Positions 8,814 to 16,518 of a stretch of DNA of 64,000 nt are shown here, piece by piece (position 1 is the first letter of the stretch; each line of letters begins with the position of its first letter). The notes beneath the pieces are model-generated. The model made no database searches, was not told where the DNA came from, and was given only the letters and a program-made list of their open reading frames with translations. The translations under genes and the position numbers were made by a program. This DNA comes from Alphaproteobacteria bacterium UBA2903 (lineage in GTDB: Bacteria > Pseudomonadota > Alphaproteobacteria > CAAGCB01 > CAG-977): contig DEDN01000030.1 of NCBI GenBank assembly GCA_002349565.1, positions 20,856-84,855 of the forward strand, written 5' to 3'.

Positions 8814-9184
8814 TTGTACAAATTCCGTTCGTCGGTCTGTTCCGCCTGTTCGCGGTCAAGCAGCGGTTTGACGGAAGCCCCGTCCAGCGGCAGGCTTTTG
8901 ACATGGCGGCATTTTGCCGTATATTCACGCACAACTTTGTAATCGGCGGCTTCGGCAATCAGGACGGTTTCCGCCTGCGCCAGATAAGGGCGGGCATCGG
9001 GATGGATAAAGTCCAGCAAAACGGATTGTTCGGGGGTGCGGTACAGCAAAGCATGCGCCCCGCCGTCATAAAGCAGCACGGACGATTTCGGCGCGCCGTC
9101 CTTGGCATGAATGGAAATCATCACTTCGCCGTTTTTGTTCAAGTGAAGCTCGTAAAACGATTCTTGCTGCGGTTTTTTAGCCAA
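8810..9184 (-). CDS. Conserved hypothetical protein
   Basis: A 124-residue soluble protein if translation starts at the TTG at 9184, which has AGGTGG just upstream (MAKKPQQESFYELHLNKNGE). The frame is open to 9238, but that stretch contains a consensus promoter for this very gene and cannot be coding. The sequence alternates short strands (SFYELHL, VMISIHA, KSSVLLYDGG, HALLYRT), suggesting a beta-rich domain, and ends in a charged tail. There is no signal peptide or membrane segment. Cysteine occurs once. I do not recognise the family. Overlap with yjbQ suggests a linked function. Confidence 0.75.
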   Translation of the reverse strand: MAKKPQQESFYELHLNKNGEVMISIHAKDGAPKSSVLLYDGGAHALLYRTPEQSVLLDFIHPDARPYLAQAETVLIAEAADYKVVREYTAKCRHVKSLPLDGASVKPLLDREQAEQTDERNLYK

Positions 9185-9209
9185 AACGCCACCTCGTTGT
9201 TTTTTTGGA

Positions 9210-9238
9210 ATTATAGACGCAATTCCCCTTTTTTTCAA
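9210..9238 (-). promoter_or_regulatory. Near-consensus sigma-70 promoter for the hypothetical-yjbQ operon
   Basis: TTGAAA (9238-9233), exactly 17 bases, then TATAAT (9215-9210) on the minus strand. It fixes the true start of the downstream gene at the TTG at 9184, leaving a leader of about 19 bases. Confidence 0.8.
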
Positions 9239-9247
9239 TCGCTTTTA

Positions 9248-9256
9248 TGATATACT
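9248..9256 (+). promoter_or_regulatory. Extended -10 promoter for ppa
   Basis: TGA followed by TATACT (9251-9256) forms an extended -10 element about 36 bases before the ppa ATG. No good -35 is visible at the proper distance, which such promoters often lack. It is back to back with the divergent promoter at 9210-9238. Confidence 0.55.
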
Positions 9257-9291
9257 GACTGCAACTTAACTTTTAAAAACAGGAGTTTATT

Positions 9292-9849
9292 ATGCATCCT
9301 TGGCATGACGTTGAGCTGATCGGAACCAAAGTTCCGCAATTCGTTCCCGCGGTTATCGAGGTTCCCAAAGGTTCAAAATACAAATACGAACTGGACAAGC
9401 CCAGCGGTTTAATCCGCGTTGACCGCGTGCTGTATTCCAGCGTTCATTATCCCGCAAACTACGGGCTGATTCCCCGTACTTACTGCGAAGATCACGACCC
9501 GCTGGACATTCTGGTTTTGGGACAGGAACCTGTTTTCCCGCTGACAATCATGTCTGCGCGCCCCATCGGCGTGATGAAGATGATCGATCAGGGCGAAGCG
9601 GACGACAAAATCATCGCCGTCCACGCCGACGACCCCGAATACGCGCACTATTCGTCCATTGACGAACTGCCGCCGCACCGCATGATCGAGGTTCAGCGTT
9701 TCTTTGAAGATTACAAAAAACTGGAAAACAAAACCGTGGTGGTTGAGGGCTTTCTTGACCAAAACGAAGCGTTCAAAGTCATTTTGAAAGCGATTGAAGA
9801 ATACGAACGCGTCAAAGAAACTTTGGTCGGCTATAAAAAACACGACTGA
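9292..9849 (+). CDS. ppa: Inorganic pyrophosphatase (family I)
   Basis: 185 residues, in line with family I enzymes that hydrolyse pyrophosphate to drive biosynthesis. Metal and phosphate ligands are in the expected places: the opening [24 protein letters not shown], the signature D-H-D-P-L-D in [13 protein letters not shown] (about 63-75), [22 protein letters not shown], and [26 protein letters not shown] is well placed before the ATG. It is a single-gene unit with its own extended -10 promoter and hairpins downstream. Confidence 0.97.
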   Translation: MHPWHDVELIGTKVPQFVPAVIEVPKGSKYKYELDKPSGLIRVDRVLYSSVHYPANYGLIPRTYCEDHDPLDILVLGQEPVFPLTIMSARPIGVMKMIDQGEADDKIIAVHADDPEYAHYSSIDELPPHRMIEVQRFFEDYKKLENKTVVVEGFLDQNEAFKVILKAIEEYERVKETLVGYKKHD

Positions 9850-9859
9850 CAAAAAAACA

Positions 9860-9888
9860 CCCGCGGCGGGTCACGGCTCCGTCGCGGG
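9860..9888 (-). terminator. Rho-independent terminator, stronger leftward
   Basis: CCCGCGGCGG pairs with CCGTCGCGGG across a 9-base loop. On the minus strand the stem is followed by TG and seven T (complement of A 9851-9857), so it should stop leftward transcripts just before ppa. Rightward it is followed only by CTTTG. Confidence 0.6.
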
Positions 9889-9943
9889 CTTTGACTGTTA
9901 TCTGTCGAAAATTTCAAGCAATAATGCTAAAGCTTTCAGATGC

Positions 9944-9968
9944 AGAGGTGTCTCATTGCACCTCTTTT
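9944..9968 (+). terminator. Hairpin with short T run (possible terminator or part of a small RNA)
   Basis: AGAGGTG (9944-9950) pairs perfectly with CACCTCT (9959-9965) across an 8-base loop, followed by TTT. It is one of several hairpins in a 196-base gene-free stretch downstream of ppa. Confidence 0.4.
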
Positions 9969-9970
9969 CA

Positions 9971-10003
9971 GACCGCGGCTTCACTACCCGCGGTCAACTT
10001 TTT
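9971..10003 (+). terminator. Rightward intrinsic terminator downstream of ppa
   Basis: GACCGCGG (9971-9978) and CCGCGGTC (9988-9995) form a perfect 8-pair GC-rich stem with a 9-base loop, followed by AAC and five T. It is oriented to end ppa transcripts. Confidence 0.5.
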
Positions 10004-10011
10004 CGGGCAAC

Positions 10012-10042
10012 AAAAAAAGGCGGAGAATTTTCCCCGCCTTTT
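10012..10042 (-). terminator. Intrinsic terminator of the autotransporter gene
   Basis: On the minus strand AAAAGGCGG and CCGCCTTTT form a stem with an AT-rich loop and the stem runs into seven T (10018-10012). It begins four bases after the TAA of the autotransporter. Confidence 0.75.
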
Positions 10043-10045
10043 GCT

Positions 10046-13000
10046 TTAAAAGTTGATTTTCGCATTCATCACAACGGAATGGCTTTCCAGTTTTCCTTGG
10101 AACATACCGTCGTACAAAAGGGACAGGCTGGCGGATTTGCCGAAATTCATTGAAAAACCCGCCCCCGCTTCAATGCCGAACCGTTTGTCTTGGTCCGTTT
10201 CAACGATATAGCTTGTGCCGTTGGGCAGCACCGCGGTCCTGTCGCTGCCGGTGCGGACAAAATCGTATGTGGCGGCGGCTTTCAGTTCCGGCATAAACAA
10301 AACGGGGGTCTTCCCTTTCAGACGATACCGTTTTGACAGCTTGAATCCGAGGACAGAGGTTGCGGCGGAACTGTTTTTGTCTTCCAGCTCAACCCCCAAA
10401 GCATCGGTGTAAGCCTTTTGATGCGTGTTGATGAAGCGCACGGCGAATTCGGGGGACAACAGCACGGGAGCGGCATAGCCGAACGCGATTTGCGCGCTGA
10501 TCGTGTTGGTCTGGTATTCGCTTTCCAATTTCGCGATTTTTGTTGTGTCGTTGTAGGAGGAACGACCGAAGCCCGCAAAAAAGTTCGTGTAGAACCGTTT
10601 GGGCTGATACTGGGCGTACACAAAACCCGTTTGCGTGTCAACATCGACATCGGATCTGTCCGCGTCAATGGATGTCGAAGCATAGGAATACCCCAATCCG
10701 ACTTTGAAATCATCGGAAAGATAGGCTTCCATACCCGCCGCAAACCCTGCCGAATCGGATGAAAAGCCCTCTGTTCCGCGCTGTTCGGCGTGGTTGTACA
10801 GCCCTTGCGCCCAAACCGCGCCGTTTCCTGCTTCGTAATCGCCGCCGGAACGTCCGTACATCCGTCTGTATCCGGCAAAACGGGGCGCGCTCGGCATATT
10901 AAAGCGGGTGGACACGACATTGATAACGTTTTTGGCGTGGTTTTCGTCAATCAGGATTCCGAATTTCGACAAATCGGGGGCGATTTCGCGCATAACTTGG
11001 TATTTCTTTTCGGTATCGCCGTCAAACTTTGTCAGCAAATCGTCGATTTTATTCAAAGCGTCTTGCTGTTTGTCCGTCAGCTTGTCCAAATCTTTGTCGT
11101 TCAGATCCAGAATTTTCAAAGCGTCCTTGATAACGGGATGAACTTCCATGTCTTTGACCATCGAGGCAGCTGACAAGCGCAATATGTACAGATCTCCACC
11201 GTCCCAGTTCGTCAAAGCTCCGATTTTCGAAGCGTCCGCAGGGTCGAAATATTTTGCCGAAACCGCATAACGGCTTGTCAAATAGTCGCCGAATTTGAAC
11301 CCCGATCCTTCGGTGATGTGATACAGCGTCGTTTTGGTGGTGGATGCCGTCCCCATTTCCAGCTTGATCGTAACGTTTTCCGCATTGGCGGTGATGATGG
11401 GCGTGGTCTTTGCGGCATCGGTCAATATGGCGGAAATCGTCCCGCCCGTGATGTTGTCCGCTTTCAACGGGGTCGCCCCGATGTCCAGCGTTTTGCTGTC
11501 GCCGATGCCGATATCGCGGAATGAAAAGCCGTAGCCGCGGGTCACGTCGCTTAACGCGTAATCGGCATTAAAGTTCACATTCGCCGATCCCGACAGCGTG
11601 CCGTTCAGACGCGCCGATGAGGTTTGAAAATCAATCGTCGCGCCGTCGGCGGCGACATCGCCGATCATCGTTCCTTTTAACTCAAGGGTGGAAGCACCGT
11701 CCAAATGCAATTTCTCGTCTGCGGACGAAAACGTCAAAACGGCGTTGTCGGCGACATCCAAAACAGAGCCGACAAACTGAACTTTACCCGAACGGGCGGA
11801 CAATTCGTTGTTGCCGTTGGCAATGATTTTTGAGTTTTCGACATATATGTTGCCCGCCTCGAAAGCCACACTTAAAGGAGTAACCATGTAGGGTTGTACA
11901 TTATATACAGGGGCTTTTTCATTTGACAAACTGTCGTTGATCAGCTTTGCATTGTCGTTCAGCACAAATGTCGAATTGACAATCGTTACATCCGCCCCGT
12001 AACCATTTTTCAAAGTGTTGTTGAAGTCTTCATAATCAAACGTCATCCATTCTCTAAAACCTGCTTCATCATTGCACCTCGATTGGATTTCTTCTTTGGT
12101 GGAAGAACTGCCGAAAATCTTTTTTGTAAAATCCGTCAATGATTCGCCATCTCCGTAAACATCTTCAACAAGGAAGTCTACGGCAGTCTTGATTTCATCG
12201 GCTGTCAATTGACCGCGAAAGAGCAAAAGAGGACTGTCTTCACTCGAACTGCCGACACTCGAAACCGAAGCCGGAGGTCTGTAGGCGGTGGATGCCAAAG
12301 AAGCATATCCGATTCCCGCGGCTGAATTTCCATTTAAAGTTATTGTCGCATCCGTAAAAGCGACATCATATTTGTCGGCAGAATAAATTTGGGAAGGGGT
12401 GTACAATGTTTTGCCATCAATTTGGTAAACCAAGATTCCGGTATTTGTAAAATCACCCAAAAAAGAATTGTTGTTCGCCGTGATTTTTTTCGGAAACAGA
12501 CAGCGCAGAAATTGATGTATCCGAAACGGAAATCCCCCGTTCACCCGTAACTTTTAAATCCCAAGTCGAAATTAACGGATATTCAGGAACATTATATCCC
12601 AGCCCATTTGATTTGTATATTGTGTTGAAAGACACCTTGTCGGAATCGATGGAAATCGTTTCGGCGTCCAAATATACAAAATCATCCAGAGTGCCGCCCG
12701 TAAGGGTGATGGTGCCAGCCTTAAATGCCGCCGCCCCGAACGTTCCCCCCGAAATTGTAATGCTCCCCGAGTTTTGAGCTCTAAAAGAAACGTCCGAGAA
12801 ATCGCCGTCCTCAATCGACAAAGCGGCGGACGCATCGTACCAGCCGCCTTTGTGCGTTCCGCCCTTGATTGTGATATCCGGTGCGTCAATGTCTGTATCC
12901 GAAAAATCACCGGCTTCAATCAGTAAAGAATCTTCATCGGAAAGATATTCATTTTTATGTGGTCCCTCCGAAATTGTTGTTGCCGCTTCGACGATATAAG

Positions 13001-13097
13001 GAAAAAACGTTAAATTCGCCAAAAAACATTTGATTAAAACGGAACGGTAACGGGCAGACAATATACCCGATGCGGATTTCGATAATTTCATAAGCAT
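10046..13097 (-). pseudogene. Autotransporter (type Va), reading frame broken at an A7 tract
   Basis: Two overlapping frames together encode one classical autotransporter of about 1016 residues. The first (13097 to 12453) has a signal peptide (hydrophobic SVLIKCFLANLTFFPYIVEA) and Gly/Ser/Thr-rich beta-helix repeats such as SGSITISGGTFGAAAFKAGT. The second continues the passenger, then a linker (about 500 residues before the end) and a C-terminal 12-strand barrel (from GAVWAQGLYNHAEQRG) ending KINF, the aromatic C-terminus needed for BAM recognition. The switch lies at seven A on the coding strand (12484-12490): with six A (or nine) the reading is continuous, SVSEKITANNNSFLG. As assembled, translation stops at 12453 and no barrel is made. 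It may be a real phase-off state, transcriptional slippage, or a sequencing error. Confidence 0.85.
12484..12490 (-). other. Homopolymeric A7 tract at the autotransporter frame break
   Basis: Seven A on the coding strand in the context CCG-A7-TC. It is the only place where the signal-peptide frame and the barrel frame can be joined without losing passenger sequence; removal of one A restores a single frame. Confidence 0.75.
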
Positions 13098-13193
13098 CTC
13101 TACCCCTTGTGCAAGATATCATTAGAAAAAATTCAGTACTGTTTTGATATGAAGTTTGGGCTACTCTCCCTAAAACATACAATTCCTATTTTC

Positions 13194-13222
13194 AGGATAC
13201 ATCTCGATAATTGTATTGGCAA
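13194..13222 (-). promoter_or_regulatory. Predicted promoter of the autotransporter gene
   Basis: TTGCCA (13222-13217), 17 bases, TATCCT (13199-13194) on the minus strand, with a leader of about 90 bases before the ATG at 13097. The rest of the 13098-13265 gap is AT-rich and shows no gene. Confidence 0.5.
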
Positions 13223-13265
13223 GGATTTTTTTATTTTTGATTATGTGCGTCAATTTTCAGAATAC

Positions 13266-13296
13266 AAAAAAGAGCCGCAAATCTGCGACTCTTTTC
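13266..13296 (-). terminator. Intrinsic terminator of the rplM-rpsI operon
   Basis: On the minus strand GAGTCGCA pairs with TGCGGCTC (one G-U) across a GATT loop and is followed by six T. It starts 21 bases after the rpsI stop. Confidence 0.7.
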
Positions 13297-13316
13297 CGTT
13301 GAGTAATCCGAAACGA

Positions 13317-13796
13317 TTAACGTTTGGAGAACTGATAGCTGCGGCGCGCTTTGGCTTTGCCGTATTTTTTGCGTTCGACGACGCGCGGATCGCGTGTCAG
13401 GAAGCCTGCGCGTTTCAGCGCGGTGTGCAATTCCGGTTCATAGTTATCCAAGCAACGGCTGATACCGTGGCGGATAGCCCCCGCCTGACCCGACAAACCG
13501 CCGCCGGAAACGGTAACAACGGCGTCAAACTGACCTTCGCGGTTTGTAACCGCAAACGGCTGGTTGATCAGCATGCGCAGAACGGGACGGGTAAAGTAAA
13601 CGTCCAATTCCTTGCCGTTGATGGTGATTTTGCCCGAACCGGCTTTCAGCCAAACGCGGGCGGAAGCGTCTTTGCGGCGACCCGTGGCATAAGCACGACC
13701 GAATTTGTCGCGCTGCGGTTCACGAACGGCGACCGGTTCGGCGGCAATGGCTTCGGCGGTCTGTTTCAAGTCTTCAAAAGATTTGATTTCAGCCAT
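13317..13796 (-). CDS. rpsI: 30S ribosomal protein S9
   Basis: 159 residues. The first 30 residues are an alphaproteobacterial-type N-terminal extension; the S9 core begins at [19 protein letters not shown] and includes the signature [19 protein letters not shown] and [20 protein letters not shown]. The C-terminus SYQFSKR is the tail that reaches the ribosomal P site, with the final Lys-Arg conserved. It lies three bases downstream of rplM, the usual L13-S9 pair, and is followed by a clear terminator. Confidence 0.98.
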   Translation of the reverse strand: MAEIKSFEDLKQTAEAIAAEPVAVREPQRDKFGRAYATGRRKDASARVWLKAGSGKITINGKELDVYFTRPVLRMLINQPFAVTNREGQFDAVVTVSGGGLSGQAGAIRHGISRCLDNYEPELHTALKRAGFLTRDPRVVERKKYGKAKARRSYQFSKR

Positions 13797-13799
13797 GGA

Positions 13800-14261
13800 T
13801 TAGCTCCTTTTGTTTTTCGGGTTCAGCGCGGCGATGTCCAGAAATTCGGGATTCTGGGCTGCATGCGGGTGTTCTTTGCCGGCATAGACGCGCAGATTCG
13901 TCATCTGTTTGCGTCCCAGCGGATTGCGCGTGATCATGCGTTCAACCGCTTTGATGATAACGCGTTCCGGATGTTCGCCCGCAATGACTTTGCCGGCGGT
14001 CACGCCTTTGATGCCGCCGGGATGACCCGTGTGGCGATAGTACACTTTGTCTTCCAGTTTTTTACCGGTCAAAGCGACTTTTTCCGCATTGATGATGACA
14101 ACGCAGTCGCCGCAATCCATGTGCGGAGTGAAAGAGGTTTTATGTTTGCCGCGCAGAATTTTCGCGACAATGCTCGCCAAACGACCCAAAACCAAGTCTT
14201 CGGCATCGATCAGATACCACTTCTTTTGGATATCGGCAGGCTTAACGGATAAGGTCTGCAT
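13800..14261 (-). CDS. rplM: 50S ribosomal protein L13
   Basis: 153 residues from the ATG at 14261, giving the family N-terminus [20 protein letters not shown]. Conserved L13 features are [32 protein letters not shown] and the signature region [20 protein letters not shown]. The frame extends to 14330 but that part overlaps the promoter and is not coding. L13 is an early assembly protein of the large subunit. The operon is driven by the promoter at 14299-14327. Confidence 0.98.
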   Translation of the reverse strand: MQTLSVKPADIQKKWYLIDAEDLVLGRLASIVAKILRGKHKTSFTPHMDCGDCVVIINAEKVALTGKKLEDKVYYRHTGHPGGIKGVTAGKVIAGEHPERVIIKAVERMITRNPLGRKQMTNLRVYAGKEHPHAAQNPEFLDIAALNPKNKRS

Positions 14262-14298
14262 AGAGTTATTCCCTACATTGAAGTTAAAAACTGCAAGG

Positions 14299-14327
14299 AA
14301 GATACCCAATACCCCGCCTTGTGTCAA
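14299..14327 (-). promoter_or_regulatory. Strong promoter of rplM-rpsI
   Basis: Consensus TTGACA (14327-14322), 17 bases, TATCTT (14304-14299) on the minus strand, starting transcription about 30 bases before the rplM ATG. Confidence 0.8.
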
Positions 14328-14450
14328 CAAAAATCACAACACAAAAACGATTTATTTTCAATGAGTTATAAAATAGGTATTATTTTACCAACTTTACAGG
14401 CGTTAAAAACGGTCGGTTTCGGACGAAAAACGCGCATTTTTCTTTTTACA

Positions 14451-14479
14451 TTGATTTTTTAATCCGAATCCGCCATAGT
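14451..14479 (+). promoter_or_regulatory. Possible promoter of the coiled-coil membrane protein gene
   Basis: TTGATT (14451-14456), 17 bases, CATAGT (14474-14479), about 29 bases before the preferred ATG at 14508. Confidence 0.4.
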
Positions 14480-14507
14480 TCGGTACATTGCGATGGTGGA
14501 AACGATT

Positions 14508-15791
14508 ATGAACGAAAACCTTTTTTCTGCGGAACGCGATTCCGCGCCCGTCAAAGACATTCCTTTCAATATCCCTTTGGTCGCCGATCTGGACGACAAC
14601 GGCGGGGTTGTCGAACTGACGACTTTTTATGAAGCGGGGCGGTTCGCGTCCGCCGAATTGAAAGCCTGGATCGAACTGTTCGGCAAAGAAAAGGCGGACA
14701 AGGATTTCTTGCAGACCGTCATCGACTTTCAGCTGCGCACGCCCCGTTCGATCTGCGCCGCAGCCGAATCGGTCCTGAACGGCGAAATGTCGCCGACCGA
14801 AGGCTTTTCCGTCATCCGTTCGGAACTGAACAACTATCTGGGATTCAAGTGCATTCACAGCGGCGGCACGATCGGAAAAATGGCGGCGGTCATGTACCGC
14901 TACGAACCGATGCTGATGGGCATCGTCGCTGGTGCTTCGGGTTCCGTTCCGCTGTCGGACGCCGAAGCGTATCCGTCGCATGCCGACGCGGAAAGCTTTA
15001 CGTTCGGCTATGCGCTCACGATGCATTGCCGCACGAACATCCGCCCCGAAATGCTGGACGGAAAAGTCGGCGACACCCTGCGCAAAATCAACCACATCAT
15101 CCGCCGCGTCGAACTGGCGGACAAACAGATAAAGCCGATTGCCAACGAACAGATAGCCTTGCAGCAAAATATTGAAGAAGCTCACAGGCAGCTGAAAACT
15201 TACCGCACGGACGTCGCGGAATACATTTCCCAACTGGTGGCGGAAATCAAGCAGACTTCGGACAGCGCAATCAATGAAATGTGGAATCAGCTGAACCTGA
15301 TTCAAAACGATCACGAACGCCAGCTTGCCGCCCTGCGGCAAAGCGTTTCCAGCCGAATCCGCTACGGGACGGCATTGGATTATTGGAACGCGCAGCAATC
15401 CCTGAATCAGGCGAAAGCCAACCAAATGACGGGCTGGTATGTAATCTCCGGATTGTTTTCGATTACGTTTTTGGGATTGATCGGCATTCTGACGAAAAAA
15501 TATCTGGCGGGCGTGTCGGCTTTTGTGCCGTTCATTACCCTGTTTTTGCCTTTGATGGTCGCGGGCGGACTGTTCTGGCTGCTGCTGCAAACCCGCACGC
15601 GTTATGAAAAAGCCGCCGCGCAGGCGCAGGAAAAAGTAGCCCTGCTGGAAACGCTTGCCGCTTTGGAAACAGAGGGAAAAGCCAAAGAATCCGACAGGGA
15701 CGGCGTTTTGGAATCGATTTTCAAAACGACTTTTACCGCGCCCTCCCCCGCTATGGAAGCGGCGGAACACGAAGATTCCGCCGAATCGTAA
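14508..15791 (+). CDS. Orphan coiled-coil protein with two C-terminal membrane helices
   Basis: 427 residues. The start is placed at the ATG at 14508 because GGTGGA lies eight bases before it; an ATG at 14493 is also in frame. Order of parts: a soluble domain (1-165), a long predicted coiled coil (about 175-290, e.g. QNIEEAHRQLKTYR), a short YW motif (GTALDYWNAQQSLNQAK, about 290), two transmembrane helices (WYVISGLFSITFLGLIGIL and VPFITLFLPLMVAGGLFWLL), then a second coil and an acidic tail. This layout resembles DUF6161-type membrane proteins, but I cannot confirm that. It is monocistronic and its neighbours give no functional hint. Confidence 0.75.
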   Translation: MNENLFSAERDSAPVKDIPFNIPLVADLDDNGGVVELTTFYEAGRFASAELKAWIELFGKEKADKDFLQTVIDFQLRTPRSICAAAESVLNGEMSPTEGFSVIRSELNNYLGFKCIHSGGTIGKMAAVMYRYEPMLMGIVAGASGSVPLSDAEAYPSHADAESFTFGYALTMHCRTNIRPEMLDGKVGDTLRKINHIIRRVELADKQIKPIANEQIALQQNIEEAHRQLKTYRTDVAEYISQLVAEIKQTSDSAINEMWNQLNLIQNDHERQLAALRQSVSSRIRYGTALDYWNAQQSLNQAKANQMTGWYVISGLFSITFLGLIGILTKKYLAGVSAFVPFITLFLPLMVAGGLFWLLLQTRTRYEKAAAQAQEKVALLETLAALETEGKAKESDRDGVLESIFKTTFTAPSPAMEAAEHEDSAES

Positions 15792-15798
15792 CTTTATT

Positions 15799-16356
15799 TT
15801 ATCCGCCGACGGCTTCTTTTACGGCGTCAAACAGCTTCACCGCATCAGCAGGCGGCGGGGTCATTTCGCGCAACAGCGGATCTTTCGCCCATTTGACGGT
15901 GTTTTCCGTGCCGTCGACGCTGTACGTTACAAAACAAAAGTCGGCACCTTCGGGATAGCTGTCGAACTTTATCCCCGAAAAACCGATTTTTTCCGCATAA
16001 TCGAACAAGTTTTTCGCAGCGGCGGCATCCGTTTTCAACAATGTGTAAAAATACGGATTCATTCTGTCTATTTGCGGATAATCTTCGTAGCCGTAAAATT
16101 TACCGTCTTCCTGGAAATAAATGCCTTTCGCCCTGAAAACGATCGCCTTTTCGGCGGGCGAACAGCCCGTTGCCATTTTGGACGGCAGACGAACGGCGGC
16201 GGGAACGGTTGAATCGGCAGCGCCGTCCTGCTCCATCCCGCTTATATAATAAGACGCGTCATGCTGCGGCTTGTTGCCCATCGCCAGCGAATCCCGCGCT
16301 TGAAAAAACAGTCCTGCAACCACCAATCCGTTGATAAACAGGTCTTTTTTCGTCAT
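15799..16356 (-). CDS. Secreted hypothetical protein
   Basis: 185 residues from the ATG at 16356 (AAAGGAAAAAC upstream): a basic start and hydrophobic core (KDLFINGLVVAGLFFQA) ending in SLAMG look like a signal peptide cleaved near residue 25. The mature part has two widely spaced cysteines (CSPAEKAI and DFCFVTYSVDG) that could form a disulfide, and aromatic-rich stretches (GIYFQEDGKFYGYEDYPQ). Probably periplasmic; no family recognised. The open frame extends to 16458, but that part is lysine- and phenylalanine-rich low-complexity sequence. It converges with the coiled-coil gene, eight bases apart. Confidence 0.7.
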   Translation of the reverse strand: MTKKDLFINGLVVAGLFFQARDSLAMGNKPQHDASYYISGMEQDGAADSTVPAAVRLPSKMATGCSPAEKAIVFRAKGIYFQEDGKFYGYEDYPQIDRMNPYFYTLLKTDAAAAKNLFDYAEKIGFSGIKFDSYPEGADFCFVTYSVDGTENTVKWAKDPLLREMTPPPADAVKLFDAVKEAVGG

Positions 16357-16518
16357 TGTTTTTCCTTTCTTTCGTTTTGCCGCTCTTTTTCGCAAAATTT
16401 TTTCGAAAAAATCGTTTTTTTCTGAAAAAAAGTCTGGCGAAAAGATAAAAAATGTCATATCATCCTTATAAATGATTAACCCAACGAGTTCAACGACTCT
16501 TTTGCAAAGGTGACTTCT

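Noticed and set aside
9185..9238. An N-terminal extension of the 124-residue hypothetical protein
   Set aside because: The stretch contains a consensus TTGAAA-17-TATAAT promoter for the same gene.
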